Under the pieces are notes generated by a model. It was not told where the DNA came from. It saw nothing but the letters and a program-made list of their open reading frames with translations, and did no database searches. A stretch of DNA of 64,000 bases from NCBI GenBank assembly GCA_017164015.1, contig CP071065.1:2570501-2634500 (forward strand), written 5' to 3'. Origin of the DNA: Nostoc sp. UHCC 0702 (lineage in GTDB: Bacteria > Cyanobacteriota > Cyanobacteriia > Cyanobacteriales > Nostocaceae). Position numbers and translations under genes: made by a program. This document shows, piece after piece, positions 26,058 to 35,521 of this stretch; positions within the stretch are counted from its first letter, which is position 1, and the number at the start of each line of letters is the position of its first letter.

Positions 26058-26323
26058 ATTGCTTGTATCTCTTGCTATGTCTATCTTGCTGATTACTCTA
26101 AGTATTGCTTGAAGTATTCTAAAATATAGACGGACAAACAGGTGCAGCCACCCTTATCAAGTTGCCTTGCCTGGACAGGCGAAGCGAGCATTGCTAAAGC
26201 ATGTTATCGAGTATAATTAATTACTATATAACTAGAAAGTTACTAGAGGGAAAAACAACCAAAAAGCAATATAAAAATACTAAAAAAGACAAATACTAAA
26301 AAAGATGAAAAAGACGCAAAAGC

Positions 26324-27019
26324 ATGGCTGAAAGCATTGCAAATAGTCAAGTCAAAATTCTTCTAGTTGAGGATGATGAACTCTTCCGCTTAGGCTTGCA
26401 CGTCAGATTGCAACAAGAACCTGGGTTAGAGATTATTGCTGAGGCTGAAGATGGTGAAACAGCCATTGAGTTAATCAAACAAAATCCTGTTGATATAGTC
26501 ATTTTAGATGTGGGATTGCCAGGAATCGGTGGCATTGAAGCGTGCAGACAAATCAAGCAGCAAAATCCCAATCTCCCAGTCTTAGCTTTAACTTCTCATT
26601 CTCAAAAACCTTTGATTGCACGATTAATTGAAGCAGGCGCTCAAGGCTATTGTCTTAAAGGTATTGCTGCTGAAAAATTAATGTTGGCGCTGCGTTCTGT
26701 AGCTGCTGGGGCCTCCTGGTGGGATGAAACTGCAACAAAAGAAATTCGTTCTTCTTTTGAGTCTGGTTTGTCTGAGTCAGACTCAGAAAATATCTCAAAA
26801 TTCTCCAATCCCCTAACTCAACGCGAACAAGAAATCCTCTCACTTTTAGCAGCTGGAAAAACTAATCAACAAATAGCCCTTGCGCTCTACATTACACCTG
26901 GAACAGTCAGGGTACATGTTCATACCATTCTGCATAAATTAGAAGTGAGCGATCGCGCTCAAGCTGTTGTGGTAGCTTTACAAAAGCGGTTGATCAAAAG
27001 CGATTCGCGCTCAAGTTGA
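26324..27019 (+). CDS. NarL/LuxR-type response regulator
   Basis: The 231-residue protein has an N-terminal receiver domain (acidic pair EDDE at ~17-20, phospho-acceptor Asp62 in VILDVGLPG, conserved Thr in ALTSHS and Lys in YCLKG). A linker (residues ~135-160) precedes a LuxR-type helix-turn-helix (LTQREQEILSLLAAGKTNQQ ... TPGTVRVHVHTILHKL). It is therefore a DNA-binding transcription regulator activated by phosphorylation. The likely kinase is encoded at 24067. ATG start with weak upstream purines. Ordinary length for the family. Confidence 0.92.
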   Translation: MAESIANSQVKILLVEDDELFRLGLHVRLQQEPGLEIIAEAEDGETAIELIKQNPVDIVILDVGLPGIGGIEACRQIKQQNPNLPVLALTSHSQKPLIARLIEAGAQGYCLKGIAAEKLMLALRSVAAGASWWDETATKEIRSSFESGLSESDSENISKFSNPLTQREQEILSLLAAGKTNQQIALALYITPGTVRVHVHTILHKLEVSDRAQAVVVALQKRLIKSDSRSS

Positions 27020-27027
27020 TTTATACC

Positions 27028-27273
27028 AGGACTTACGCAACTGGCACACATATTTTTGGCGACGTGTGTCAATAGGAGCCAGCGCGAAGCGGTAGCGTTA
27101 GCGAAGCGTTAGCGACGAAGGAGCGTCGGAACGAGCGTCACCCGAAGGGAGGTTCCCTCGTTGATTGCGACTGGCGTTCAATGGTCAAGGGTAAAAAGTC
27201 AAGGTTTTTGGACTTTTGACTCTTGACTTTGGACGATTTTTGTCAAAAATATATGACAATGCGCGTAAGTCCT
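27028..27273. mobile_element. MITE-like element with AGGACTTACGC ends
   Basis: 246 bp bounded by AGGACTTACGC (27028-27038) and its complement GCGTAAGTCCT (27263-27273). The interior is a dense set of short inverted repeats (gcgttagcgaagcgttagcg and ggagccag ... ctggcgttcaatg). The ggagccag / ctggcgttcaa pair recurs inside the beta-helix gene at about 38390-38440. No ORF. The remaining bases to 27630 are AT-rich without a visible gene. Confidence 0.7.
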
Positions 27274-27630
27274 AACATTCTCTGAATTGGCATTGTTAAT
27301 ATCTAGGAATCGGTAAAAAGACGTAAATTTTTATTTGAAAACTTGTGAATTTATCAAATGTCATTTTCTCAAATAATTATTACTATAGTAACACCCTTGA
27401 CAAGTTGAATAGCTTCGTTTTATTATTCGTTGTTATCATGCAAATCTGTGGCTAACATCTACTTTTCAAAAGTATATTAAGCAACAAATAAATAAAGCTT
27501 CTTCATCTGTAATTTCTAATGCAAGTATATACACAGATGCAAGATAAGACGAATTTATTTGTATAGATATCTATTTTCAATTTGATAATATTGGGGCTAA
27601 CTTGGGACAAGATGCTATTTCCTCTTCATT

Positions 27631-29487
27631 ATGCAAATCTGTCAAAATCCCAATTGCTCAAATCCATTTAACCCCGACGGCAATAGATTTTGTATGAGTT
27701 GCGGACAAAGCAGCTTTGGCAAACTTCTGAGAAACCGTTACCGCGTGTTGGGCCTATTAGGTGAAGGTGGATTTAGCAGAACTTATGCAGCCGAAGACGC
27801 AGACAGATTAAATGCTCCTTGCGTGATTAAGCAATTCTTCCCTCAAGTTCAAGGCACAGTACAACGCGCCAAAGCTGCGGAATTTTTTAAAGAAGAGGCC
27901 TTTAGGTTGTATGAATTGGGGGAAAATCATACTCAAATACCGAGATTGCTAGCTTATTTTGAACAAGGTTTAAGTTTATATCTTGTTCAAGAATTTATTC
28001 AAGGGCAAACTTTGTTACGAGAAGTTCAGCAACAACCTTTAAACGAAGAAGAAATTCGCCAGCTTTTAATTGATATATTACCAGTACTCGATTTCATTCA
28101 CTCCCGTAATGTCATCCATCGAGATATTAAACCAGAAAATATCATTCGCCGCACCACTGATGGCAAACCAGTATTAATTGACTTTGGTGGGGCAAAACAA
28201 GTGACACAAACTAGTTTAGCCAGACAAGCTACAGTTATTTATACTGTCGGTTATGCTCCAAGTGAACAAATGGCTGGATTTGCTTGTCACGCTAGTGATT
28301 TATATGCTTTGGGTGTAACTTGTGTGCGGCTTTTAACTCGATGTCTGCCTTTACAAGATGCTTACGGACAAATTAATGATGAACTTTATGATGCCATGAA
28401 TGGTAGGTGGTTGTGGCAAGAGAATCTAGAGAAAAAAGGCATAACTATTAGTGAAGACTTAAGCAAAGTTTTGGAGAAGTTACTGAAACATTTGGCTAGC
28501 GAAAGATATCAATCAGCAACAGAAGTTTTAAATGATTTGCTGTTGAGCAAAACATCTGCTGTGGAATCAGAAATGTTAGTAACTACTCAACCCACATTAG
28601 TACCATTACCGCTGCCACAAAAAGTTAGTCCTCCATTACCACCCTTAGAAACCTTTGAATTTGAAGTAGTTACAGTAGACACAGCTGGTAGAGAAGTCAG
28701 CCGCGATCGCCCCAATGCTAAATTCTTTATAGAAGAATTGAGTAAGAGCATTACACTAGAAATGGTATTCATCCCTGGTGATACCTTTATGATGGGTTCA
28801 CCAGAATTTGAAGGAGATGCTGACGAACGTCCCCAACACCAAGTCACCATCAAACCCTTTTTTATGGGTAAATTTCCCGTCACTCAAGCACAGTGGAGAG
28901 CAGTAGCAGCTTTACCCCAAGTCAAACAAGCCTTAAATCCTAGCCCTTCCAAATTTAAAGGTCTAAATCGACCAGTGGAAAATGTATCTTGGCACGAAGC
29001 TGTGGAATTTTGTACCAGACTATCACAAAAAACCGGACGCGAATATCGACTACCCAGTGAGGCAGAATGGGAATATGCTTGTCGCGCCGGTACAACTACA
29101 TCTTTCCACTTTGGCGAAAAAATTACCCCTGAGTTAGCAACTTTTAGCGACAGCAATACTTACTTCATGGAAGCAAAAACTAGATTTCGTAAAGAAACAA
29201 CCGATGTCGGCAATTTTCAAGTAGCCAATATCTTTGGATTATATGATATGCACGGGCTAGTTTGGGAATGGTGCGCTGACCCCTGGCATAACAATTATGA
29301 TGGCGCACCAACAGATGGAACAGTATGGGAAGTTGGCGGTGATCCTTATCGTCGCGTGCTACGCGGTGGTTCTTGGAGTTTTAGTGCAGAACTTTGTCGC
29401 AGCGCCAGCCGTAGCTGGAATGAATCAGATGGTGGGCTGAGGATATGTGGCTTTCGGGTTGTCTTGTCTTCGGTATGGGATATTTAG
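27631..29487 (+). CDS. Ser/Thr protein kinase with C-terminal FGE-sulfatase domain
   Basis: The 618-residue protein starts with a four-Cys zinc motif (CQNPNCSNPFNPDG then FCMSCG; Cys4, Cys9, Cys21, Cys24 approximately), the hallmark of a cyanobacterial kinase group. The kinase domain follows: Gly loop GEGGFS, Lys in CVIKQF, catalytic Asp165 in HRDIKPEN, and DFG in LIDFGGAK. Residues ~370-615 form a formylglycine-generating-enzyme-like (FGE/SUMF) domain (FIPGDTFMMGSPE ... ENVSWHEAVEFC ... LRGGSW ... GFRVV). In such fusions the FGE-like domain is usually thought to be a binding or sensing module rather than an oxidase. All kinase residues are present, so it should be active. Monocistronic; ATG start. 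Confidence 0.93.
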   Translation: MQICQNPNCSNPFNPDGNRFCMSCGQSSFGKLLRNRYRVLGLLGEGGFSRTYAAEDADRLNAPCVIKQFFPQVQGTVQRAKAAEFFKEEAFRLYELGENHTQIPRLLAYFEQGLSLYLVQEFIQGQTLLREVQQQPLNEEEIRQLLIDILPVLDFIHSRNVIHRDIKPENIIRRTTDGKPVLIDFGGAKQVTQTSLARQATVIYTVGYAPSEQMAGFACHASDLYALGVTCVRLLTRCLPLQDAYGQINDELYDAMNGRWLWQENLEKKGITISEDLSKVLEKLLKHLASERYQSATEVLNDLLLSKTSAVESEMLVTTQPTLVPLPLPQKVSPPLPPLETFEFEVVTVDTAGREVSRDRPNAKFFIEELSKSITLEMVFIPGDTFMMGSPEFEGDADERPQHQVTIKPFFMGKFPVTQAQWRAVAALPQVKQALNPSPSKFKGLNRPVENVSWHEAVEFCTRLSQKTGREYRLPSEAEWEYACRAGTTTSFHFGEKITPELATFSDSNTYFMEAKTRFRKETTDVGNFQVANIFGLYDMHGLVWEWCADPWHNNYDGAPTDGTVWEVGGDPYRRVLRGGSWSFSAELCRSASRSWNESDGGLRICGFRVVLSSVWDI

Positions 29488-29556
29488 CAAATCTGACTTT
29501 TTACCGATATACTCAATTCAATCAGTTCTCTCACTGAGTAGAGAAGCAGGATCAAA

Positions 29557-29661
29557 ATGTTTCAAGTCTTACCCAAACCAGTAACTTTTGAAGAGTTTAT
29601 TAATGTGATTCGTTCTCGCATATTTTGGAGACCAAAACCAGAGCGATTGGCATTAACTTGA
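29557..29661 (+). pseudogene. Truncated Uma2-like endonuclease fragment
   Basis: 34 codons (MFQVLPKPVTFEEFINVIRS ...) resemble the N-terminus of cyanobacterial Uma2/DUF820 restriction-endonuclease-like proteins, which typically begin with a LPKPVTFEEFL stretch and run to about 190 residues. A stop ends the frame early and no continuation is seen. The resemblance is from memory of the family start only. Confidence 0.4.
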
Positions 29662-30213
29662 AACTCATTACCATTGTCTTGCAAAATGAGGGATAAAGGG
29701 AACATCCCAATTTGGCAAATTTACCAAAATGATAGATCATCCGAAGCGAATGAAGCGAAGCAAAATGTAGGCGAAGCCTTCCCGTTCGCGGAGCGCGTCT
29801 CCGTTGGAGTTGGGTAGCAATCGCAACATCTAGACTTTGCGATCGCTTTTTTGTAGGGGAGAAGAGCGATCGCTTTGAGGTTTGGGAGGGCGTAGGCTTA
29901 GCCCGTCCTAGACATCGCTTTTGATTTATTTACGGTCGGGCGATGGCTTGTTAGTGGGGAGAGGGGCGATCGCAGTGAATTACCGAATGCTGCTTAAGTC
30001 GAGTTATGCCCAAATACTAAGAATGACTATATCCCTATTCTGTCACTTTCGGAAAACAATAATCGTAGCGAAACATTGGAACCTTTATCTAATCAAACTT
30101 TGAGCGGTTCTTTTCTAATAGAAACTAAAATTTCTAGCCAAAAGCTGAAAAATAAAGCTCTGAAAGGCTTTCAGGGATTGATTTTTCCCAGTTTGACATA
30201 AGAGGGATATTGA
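29662..30213. other. Repeat-dense intergenic region
   Basis: No gene. It holds several short imperfect palindromes typical of cyanobacterial interspersed repeats (cgaagcgaatgaagcgaagc, gttcgcggagcgcgtctcc, gggcgtaggcttagcccgtcc) interleaved with gcgatcgc octamers. A 60-codon plus-strand frame at 29921 overlaps these and is not credible. Confidence 0.5.
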
Positions 30214-30375
30214 TTATTTCTGTTTCAACACGAGCAAGGTGATATCATCGTAAACATTGCTTTCGCCAATATGCGATCGCACATCTTCTATAATCGCTTG
30301 CCTAATTTCATTCGCTGAGTATTGCCAGTTTTGGCTGATCATCTCACACAGCCGCTCTAAACCATAGTGCGATCG
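30214..30375 (-). pseudogene. C-terminal fragment of a SpoIIE/PP2C-type phosphatase
   Basis: On the minus strand 30214-30369 reads YGLERLCEMISQNWQYSANE ... IGESNVYDDITLLVLKQK-stop. The GLERL ... DDITLLVL pattern is the C-terminal signature of SpoIIE/PP2C-family Ser/Thr phosphatases (the second Asp of the metal site being in DDIT). Nothing of the rest of the gene is upstream; the sequence passes into a palindromic repeat. This is therefore a gene remnant. Confidence 0.6.
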
Positions 30376-30384
30376 CCTGAGCTT

Positions 30385-30463
30385 GTAGGGTGCTTTATTT
30401 CGTTAACGCACCACGTCTATTATTAAACTCGGTGGGTTACGTGCTTCGCTAACCTACCCTACG
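30385..30463. repeat. GTAGGGTGC palindromic interspersed repeat
   Basis: The segment from gtagggtgctttatttcg to cgctaacctaccctacg is an imperfect inverted repeat (TTGTAGGGT with ACCCTACG, and CGTTAACGCACC with GGTGGGTTACG) of a kind widespread in cyanobacterial intergenic DNA. It joins the SpoIIE-like remnant at one end. Confidence 0.6.
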
Positions 30464-30607
30464 TTTTAGTGTGATCGCAATTACGAATAATACAAAAACC
30501 CAGTTCCTATCCTACAGCGTAACTGAGCGATAGCTTTTTATTTACAGAAGTGCGATCGCGTTTTTGTGGGGAGAATAGCGATCGTTTTAATAGAGTAACT
30601 ATCGAAG

Positions 30608-30865
30608 CTAATAAATTTCCCTACGATGACCAATTCTAGTAATTATAATTAATTGATTTTCTGTATCAAACTCATAAATGACTCGATAATCACCCACTCT
30701 TAACTTATAAAACCCCGACCATTCACCTGTCAGAGCTAGAGGAGTGATCTGCTCAAAATTGACACTTAACCATTCAATTTTATTCAGAATCCGTAGACGC
30801 ACTACCTGAGCCAGATTATCTAAATCAGTGATAGATTCTGGTTCAAAACTGACAGAATAACTCAT
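30608..30865 (-). CDS. RelE/ParE-family toxin
   Basis: The 85-residue protein is a type II toxin of the RelE/ParE superfamily, which usually cleaves ribosome-bound mRNA or targets gyrase. Visible features: the N-terminal strand YSVSFEPES, a central helix (VVRLRILNKIEWL), and the C-terminal core GFYKLRVGDYRVIYEFD followed by IITRIGHRREIY, where the Arg and terminal HRREIY residues fit the RelE active site. Its ATG directly abuts the stop codon of the antitoxin gene, so the two are translated together. Length is normal. Confidence 0.9.
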   Translation of the reverse strand: MSYSVSFEPESITDLDNLAQVVRLRILNKIEWLSVNFEQITPLALTGEWSGFYKLRVGDYRVIYEFDTENQLIIITRIGHRREIY

Positions 30866-31081
30866 TTAACCTTCTATACCATACCTTTTATAAACTTCCG
30901 TTGCCGGAATAGTAGGTCTTCCTTCTAGCCGTTTACGCCGTATTGTCAATAAACTCTGTTTGAAGGATTCTTTAATTTCTTTTCCCTCATCAGGATCACC
31001 AAAGTATTCATCTAGGATTTCATCTACTGTGTTACGGATTAAGCTTTGTAACTGTTCCGTTGTCATATCTTTAATTTGCAT
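30866..31081 (-). CDS. Antitoxin partner of RelE-type toxin
   Basis: The 71-residue acidic protein is encoded immediately before the toxin with zero spacing, the usual order of type II modules. The N-terminal helix (MTTEQLQSLIRNTVDEILDEYFGDPDEG) and C-terminal IPATEVYKRYGIEG fit short cyanobacterial RelB-like antitoxins that pair with RelE toxins of this type. No classical ribbon-helix-helix is evident by eye, so autoregulation by DNA binding is uncertain. It would bind and neutralise the toxin. ATG start. Confidence 0.8.
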   Translation of the reverse strand: MQIKDMTTEQLQSLIRNTVDEILDEYFGDPDEGKEIKESFKQSLLTIRRKRLEGRPTIPATEVYKRYGIEG

Positions 31082-31441
31082 AGTTTCTCTGGTTAGTGAA
31101 ATATATAAATGATCATACCAATTTTGTGAATATGGGAGTGCAATCGCTTTTGATTTGATTTATTTACAGGAGTGTGATCGCTTTTTTGTTGGGAGATGTG
31201 CGTAGGCGTAGCCAGTCGTAGACATCGCTTTCGTGTGGGAAGAATAGTGATCGTTTTTATAACGAGAGATGAGCGTAGGCGTAGCGACGCAGGAGCCTCA
31301 CCCCCTCTCCCGTTGGCCTTCCCGTTCGGGTTAGCGTCTCTGTTGGAGTTGGGTACCGCTCCAAGGACAGAGGACACAGAGAGAAGGAAGAAATGCTTAA
31401 CTGAACTGTATACCCCTGCTCCCCCCGCTCTCTTGTTCACC
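31082..31441. other. Repeat-dense intergenic region
   Basis: No gene supported. Contains gcgtaggcgtagccagtcgtagacatcgc-like pieces repeated at about 31200 and 31273, and ccgttcgggttagcgtctctgttgg, which also resembles 29785-29810. Overlapping frames on both strands (about 100-120 codons) are made of these repeats and are not believable genes. Confidence 0.5.
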
Positions 31442-31478
31442 AAAAAGCGAAGGCACAAAGAAAAAACTTTGTGCCTTC
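31442..31478 (-). terminator. Rho-independent terminator of the DUF1517 gene
   Basis: A 12-bp perfect stem, GAAGGCACAAAG (31449-31460) with CTTTGTGCCTTC (31467-31478), loop of six bases. On the minus strand it is followed by GC then TTTTT (complement of 31442-31446). It lies 75 bp past the DUF1517 stop codon. Confidence 0.8.
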
Positions 31479-31553
31479 AAGACGGACAGTTTGCTTAATG
31501 TTGGGAAAGGGAGTACGCAATTCTCCTCGTCTTGGCGTCAAATTTACAGGTGT

Positions 31554-32543
31554 TTAAACCAATCTCAAATCGGGATACTCAGCTAGGACATCATCAGATG
31601 TGAGGACATCGCCTTCAGCTTGGGGAGTCCAAAGAACTTCAAATGCCAAAAGGCGATCGCTAGGAATGCTACCAATTTGCCGCAAAGCTTGACGCAAGTC
31701 ATCAGTAGTGTTGACTTGGGGAATTTCAAACTTGCCTAATGTTGCTGCCAATAAGGTAACGATAATGTATTCACCAGGGCCTTCGCTAATTAGACGAGTT
31801 GGGTTATCGAGTTCGTCAGCAGCAGGTAATGCATCTTTAGCAAGGGCTGCTTTGAGTTGGTTATTGACGTTAGAAAGAGTTTCTTCACTAAATTTACTGC
31901 GTTCTGCCAATGCCAGACGGTTGAACTGACTTTCAGCTGAATTTAGTTTAGCTTGTTGTGTGCCACCACCTGCATATACCCAGTATTCTGGGTGGCGAAG
32001 CAAAGCTAGGCTAGCTTCTTGTAAAACTTCTGCCCTTCCTTGTGGAGAGTTGGTATCAGCAGTTTCAGCAATGCGGTTAAGTTCAGGTTGCAAATCACGC
32101 GCTTGAGCTAACAAACCAACTTGCAAACGATTTACAGAAACATCGGGGTTACTGCTGTAGCCTGTTTCTTCAGCGTCACCCCTGCTGACACGGCGGAAGC
32201 TTTGCACTAAAAAGTTAGCGATCGCTAAGAAAATTAAAATGCTAAACAGACCGCCAAACCCTCCCCCAATACCCCAGAAAGGAATCAGGAAAGGAAAGCC
32301 AAAACCACCACCAAAACCACCACCAGGATAGGGTGCGTAGTATCCACCCCCACCAGGAGGTGCGTAGGTGCGCGGTGTGTAAGAACGGCCACTAGAAGGC
32401 ATTCTAAAAGAACCACCACCGATTCGACCGCCACTAGCAGCTAATGCTCCATCGGCATGACCAAGTGCCATAGCTAACACTAGGCTCAGGACAAAGAAAG
32501 TTTTTAACAGCGGTTTGATGGTTTGTTGTAATTTTTTACGCAT
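31554..32543 (-). CDS. DUF1517 family membrane protein
   Basis: The 329-residue protein has an N-terminal signal/TM segment (TFFVLSLVLAMALGHADGALA), a Gly/Tyr/Pro-rich stretch (residues ~38-85), a second TM helix (LFSILIFLAIANFLVQSF, ~98-115), and a C-terminal cytoplasmic domain with the DUF1517 features VNRLQVGLLAQARDLQPEL and YIIVTLLAATLG. DUF1517 proteins occur in cyanobacteria and plastids; function is unknown. Length matches family members of 300-350. ATG start; a strong terminator follows downstream. It is unlinked to its neighbours. Confidence 0.9.
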   Translation of the reverse strand: MRKKLQQTIKPLLKTFFVLSLVLAMALGHADGALAASGGRIGGGSFRMPSSGRSYTPRTYAPPGGGGYYAPYPGGGFGGGFGFPFLIPFWGIGGGFGGLFSILIFLAIANFLVQSFRRVSRGDAEETGYSSNPDVSVNRLQVGLLAQARDLQPELNRIAETADTNSPQGRAEVLQEASLALLRHPEYWVYAGGGTQQAKLNSAESQFNRLALAERSKFSEETLSNVNNQLKAALAKDALPAADELDNPTRLISEGPGEYIIVTLLAATLGKFEIPQVNTTDDLRQALRQIGSIPSDRLLAFEVLWTPQAEGDVLTSDDVLAEYPDLRLV

Positions 32544-33828
32544 AGCACAGTCACTTGAAAAATGGTATTGCTGATGATGCTCCCCATGCTGGTAGCGATG
32601 TTATGGTGTGGTGCTAACCAGATACTTTAGCCTTGAGCTTGACGGCTACATATTCAATCTACCGCGTATTATCTTGGTTAGACAGCAGACGCAGGGAGGA
32701 TTTCTGTAGTAGATAACCGTACCTCGAAACGCATCCTCTATCGTCGGACTTTGGAATCACTTAATTATTTCCCTCTTGAGATACACCAAAAAGTGTTGAG
32801 TCAGTTGTCAGTTGTCAGTAGTTATTCTCTTTCCTTACCCATCCCCCCATCCCCCCACCTCACCATCTCCCCATCCCCCCCTCCCCCCATCAATTGATAC
32901 TTGAAGATATTTTTAGTTATGATTATTTATAGAAGCTAGTTTTTACGCAAAAATTGTGCATCCACCAATTGTCATCTTTAGTAAATCTATAGTGTGGAGT
33001 GATAAGCACGTTTGATTATCCGAATTAGTAATTTAAACTACAGTATTGCAGTTATTTAACCAACGACATGCAATTGATATTTAGATGTAATTTTGAATGT
33101 CAGTTATCTATGACTAATGAGTTATTAGCAATCTACTTGCAGTCATTTTGTAGCAACATAAAATAGTTCATTCCCATAGCTAACTAATGAAAGAGACTGG
33201 CAAAATCCTAAAAACTTTTTGGCATTTTGGCATAACATGTACGGTTATTCAGGATATTCTCTTAAAAGCAGCTATTTTTAATATTTTTTTTAGCAGTTGA
33301 TTTTTACTCAATTTCGCTATAATTGCCAATTTTTGGTTGACGCTAATCATTACTTTCCTGAAAAAATCCTCAGCTTCAGAAATAGTAAAGAAAATATATA
33401 ATTAACAAACACTTTACAGGAAGAATCATAACAACTAAATATTTAATGTTTTAGAATATAACTTAAATATTTGTAACGTATTTCTTTCCTGAAGAATGGA
33501 GAACGATTTGTGAATAATCTCTGTACCAGAGAGTAACAATGATAACTAAAAATATTTATACCATGCTTGAATGGATTACAGATTGTGAAAATTTTTAACA
33601 AAAAATATGTAAATCACTAGGTTTTACAAACTAGTTGTTGGCGAACATGACAAAAGAGGAGAAAATTAGATACAGAGTCAGTAAATTTCACGATGAAACC
33701 ATCAATAAAAGCTGTTGTTCAAGATTATGTAGTGGAGACAGCACTGATTGTCACTGTGATTTGAGGAGCCAGCTGATTGCCAAAATCAGTTGGAGTAATG
33801 GTAGCCGCCAATTCCATCTAGAAAAATA
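32544..33828. other. Long AT-rich intergenic region
   Basis: About 1.3 kb without an intact gene. It includes TTGTCAG-type heptads (about 32798-32818), a C-rich tract of catcccccc repeats (32835-32890), and AT-rich DNA. Between 33640 and 33790 several short frames (for example MKPSIKAVVQDYVVETALI from the ATG at 33692) have protein-like composition but are interrupted by stops, suggesting a decayed gene. Confidence 0.45.
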
Positions 33829-33984
33829 TAAAAATATCCTGCTGTTGTAGCAACTACCAAAGAACAACAAAATATCCTACTTTATCCCTCAGTTAACTGC
33901 CAAGCTCTAGCTAAAGCAATATCAAGACTGATGGAGAATTTTAATTTTCAAAAAACATGGAAGAACAAGGGCATTAGCAAGTGA
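33829..33984 (+). pseudogene. C-terminal remnant of a GT4-type glycosyltransferase
   Basis: The frame read from about 33838 gives PAVVATTKEQQNILLYPSVN then CQALAKAISRLMENFN and ends at a TGA at 33982. This matches the usual GT4 C-terminal pattern in which a PVVAT segment precedes a GILVYPSD-type motif and an LAEAISRLLED helix. The body of the gene is missing upstream. An intact GT4 gene begins 101 bp further on, so this may be the relic of a tandem paralogue. Confidence 0.5.
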
Positions 33985-34085
33985 GTAACTATCAATTATG
34001 AAGAGCGAAATCACACTAAGCTACCTCACCTTAATTTGATCATCAAAAATTACCAATTATTTGAATTAAAGTTATCAAAATTAAC

Positions 34086-35303
34086 ATGGAACATATTTCA
34101 CAACTGGGAACAAAAATCAGAGACCAAACTGCAACGCCAGACATTCTAGTTATATCCCGGCTATTTTTGCCAAAAGAGGCTGTAATTGGAGAATATCTGT
34201 ATAATCGTTGCCTTCAAGATCCGGAACGGGTAATTGTTCTGGCTGCTGGTTGTTCGGGTGATAAAGTATTTGATCAAGCTCAGCAGTTTCCCATCTATCG
34301 CTGGCCAAACTCTAGATACTGGCTGGGACATGTGGGGGGTCTTTTGAAGCCTCTTTTCAATTTGGTTTGGTCGTTTGTATTCGCCATCAGGCTGTATTTT
34401 CGCTATCACTACCGTTATATCGAGTGGGGTCACGGCTACGAATTTCCTTCGCTGTTGCTCTTAAGCTATCTTCTACCCATACGCTTTTTTATTTACCTGC
34501 ATGGTAATGATATTGTTAGTCCTTTAGGCAACCCTTTTTTGCGATCGCTCTTTAAATTGACACTGACACGAGCCGAAGGCATAGTTTGTAACAGTTCTTA
34601 TACACGAGATTACCTCAGAAATACTTTCCGCTTACAAACTCCTACCCATATCATTCATCCTGTAGTTAGACCAGAAAAATTTGATGGCGAAACCAGCCAA
34701 AAAAATTTAGATGAGTTACGCCTACGCCTGCGTCAGTCCTACAACATTCCCCAAACAGCAGTTGTAATCCTCTCAGTAGGACAATTGGTGAAACATAAAA
34801 GCTTCGATCGCGTGATTGATAACATACCACTACTACTAACCATTGGCGTAGATGTCCACTACATAATCTGCGGCGAAGGCCCTTGTGAATCAGAACTGAA
34901 ATCTCTGACCCATCGCTTGCGGGTAGACAAGCGAGTCCACTTTGCGGGATATGTACCGCCTCGTGAATTATCTGGTTACTATGCAGCCTGTGATATATTT
35001 GCCATGCTGACTTTATTAGACAGCAAAGCTAGCAATTTAGAGGGTTTTGGCGTTGTCTACTTAGAAGCCAGTTACTTTGGTAAACCTGTAATTGCTTCTC
35101 GCTTAGGTTCTGTAATTGATGCGGTGCGCCATGAAGAAAATGGCATCCTAGTAAATCCTAAATCTGGCTACGAAGTTTTTCAAGCTTTTAATCGGCTGTG
35201 TAAAGACCAGCAGTTGCGCGAACAACTCGGTCGCCAAGGTAAAGAATTAGCTAGGCGTAAAACCCTTCACCGCTTGCTGTATAAATCTGAATCTGCTACT
35301 TAA
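34086..35303 (+). CDS. GT4-family glycosyltransferase
   Basis: The 405-residue protein is a GT-B fold retaining glycosyltransferase. The N-terminal Rossmann domain has LVISRLFLPKEAVIGEYLYNR; the C-terminal domain has ILSVGQLVKHKSFDRVID (nucleotide-sugar binding loop), ICGEGP and GFGVVYLEASYFGKPVIAS, the E-x7-E-like donor motif. It presumably adds a sugar from an NDP-sugar during surface polysaccharide or lipid-linked glycan synthesis; donor and acceptor cannot be read. A hydrophobic stretch at ~95-115 and ~128-145 suggests membrane association. The end overlaps the convergent ThiS gene by 4 bp. ATG start; no strong ribosome binding site. Confidence 0.88.
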   Translation: MEHISQLGTKIRDQTATPDILVISRLFLPKEAVIGEYLYNRCLQDPERVIVLAAGCSGDKVFDQAQQFPIYRWPNSRYWLGHVGGLLKPLFNLVWSFVFAIRLYFRYHYRYIEWGHGYEFPSLLLLSYLLPIRFFIYLHGNDIVSPLGNPFLRSLFKLTLTRAEGIVCNSSYTRDYLRNTFRLQTPTHIIHPVVRPEKFDGETSQKNLDELRLRLRQSYNIPQTAVVILSVGQLVKHKSFDRVIDNIPLLLTIGVDVHYIICGEGPCESELKSLTHRLRVDKRVHFAGYVPPRELSGYYAACDIFAMLTLLDSKASNLEGFGVVYLEASYFGKPVIASRLGSVIDAVRHEENGILVNPKSGYEVFQAFNRLCKDQQLREQLGRQGKELARRKTLHRLLYKSESAT

Positions 35304-35512
35304 CCGCCGCCGACAATCGTTACTACCTCCAAGCGATCGCCTGGTTGGATTTTTGTCTGCGACCAAAACTGGCGATGTAAAATTTCACCATTATATTCTA
35401 CCGCTACCAAACGAGGATTAAAACCTAACTGCTGGAGTAAATCAGGTAAAAGAGTTTGGGAATTGCAGCTGCGAGTTTCCCCATTCACCTCAAACGTAAT
35501 CTCGTTAGACAT
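35300..35512 (-). CDS. thiS: Sulfur carrier protein ThiS
   Basis: The 70-residue protein has the ubiquitin-like ThiS fold and the required C-terminal diglycine (VVTIVGGG). Residues such as FEVNGE at the N-terminus and VAVEYNGEILHRQFW in the middle are family typical. ThiS is adenylated and thiocarboxylated at the terminal Gly and donates sulfur for the thiazole ring of thiamine. It follows thiE on the minus strand 128 bp downstream, so both thiazole and coupling steps are co-located. ATG start. Its stop overlaps the end of the convergent glycosyltransferase gene. Confidence 0.92.
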   Translation of the reverse strand: MSNEITFEVNGETRSCNSQTLLPDLLQQLGFNPRLVAVEYNGEILHRQFWSQTKIQPGDRLEVVTIVGGG

Positions 35513-35521
35513 AAGCTATTT

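Noticed and set aside
31093..31498. Overlapping 100-121-codon frames on both strands
   Set aside because: Composed of interspersed repeats and a terminator hairpin; no coding signature.
33635..33850. 71-codon Cys-containing small ORF
   Set aside because: TTG start without ribosome binding site, and competing frames with decayed coding traces in the same stretch; more likely debris.
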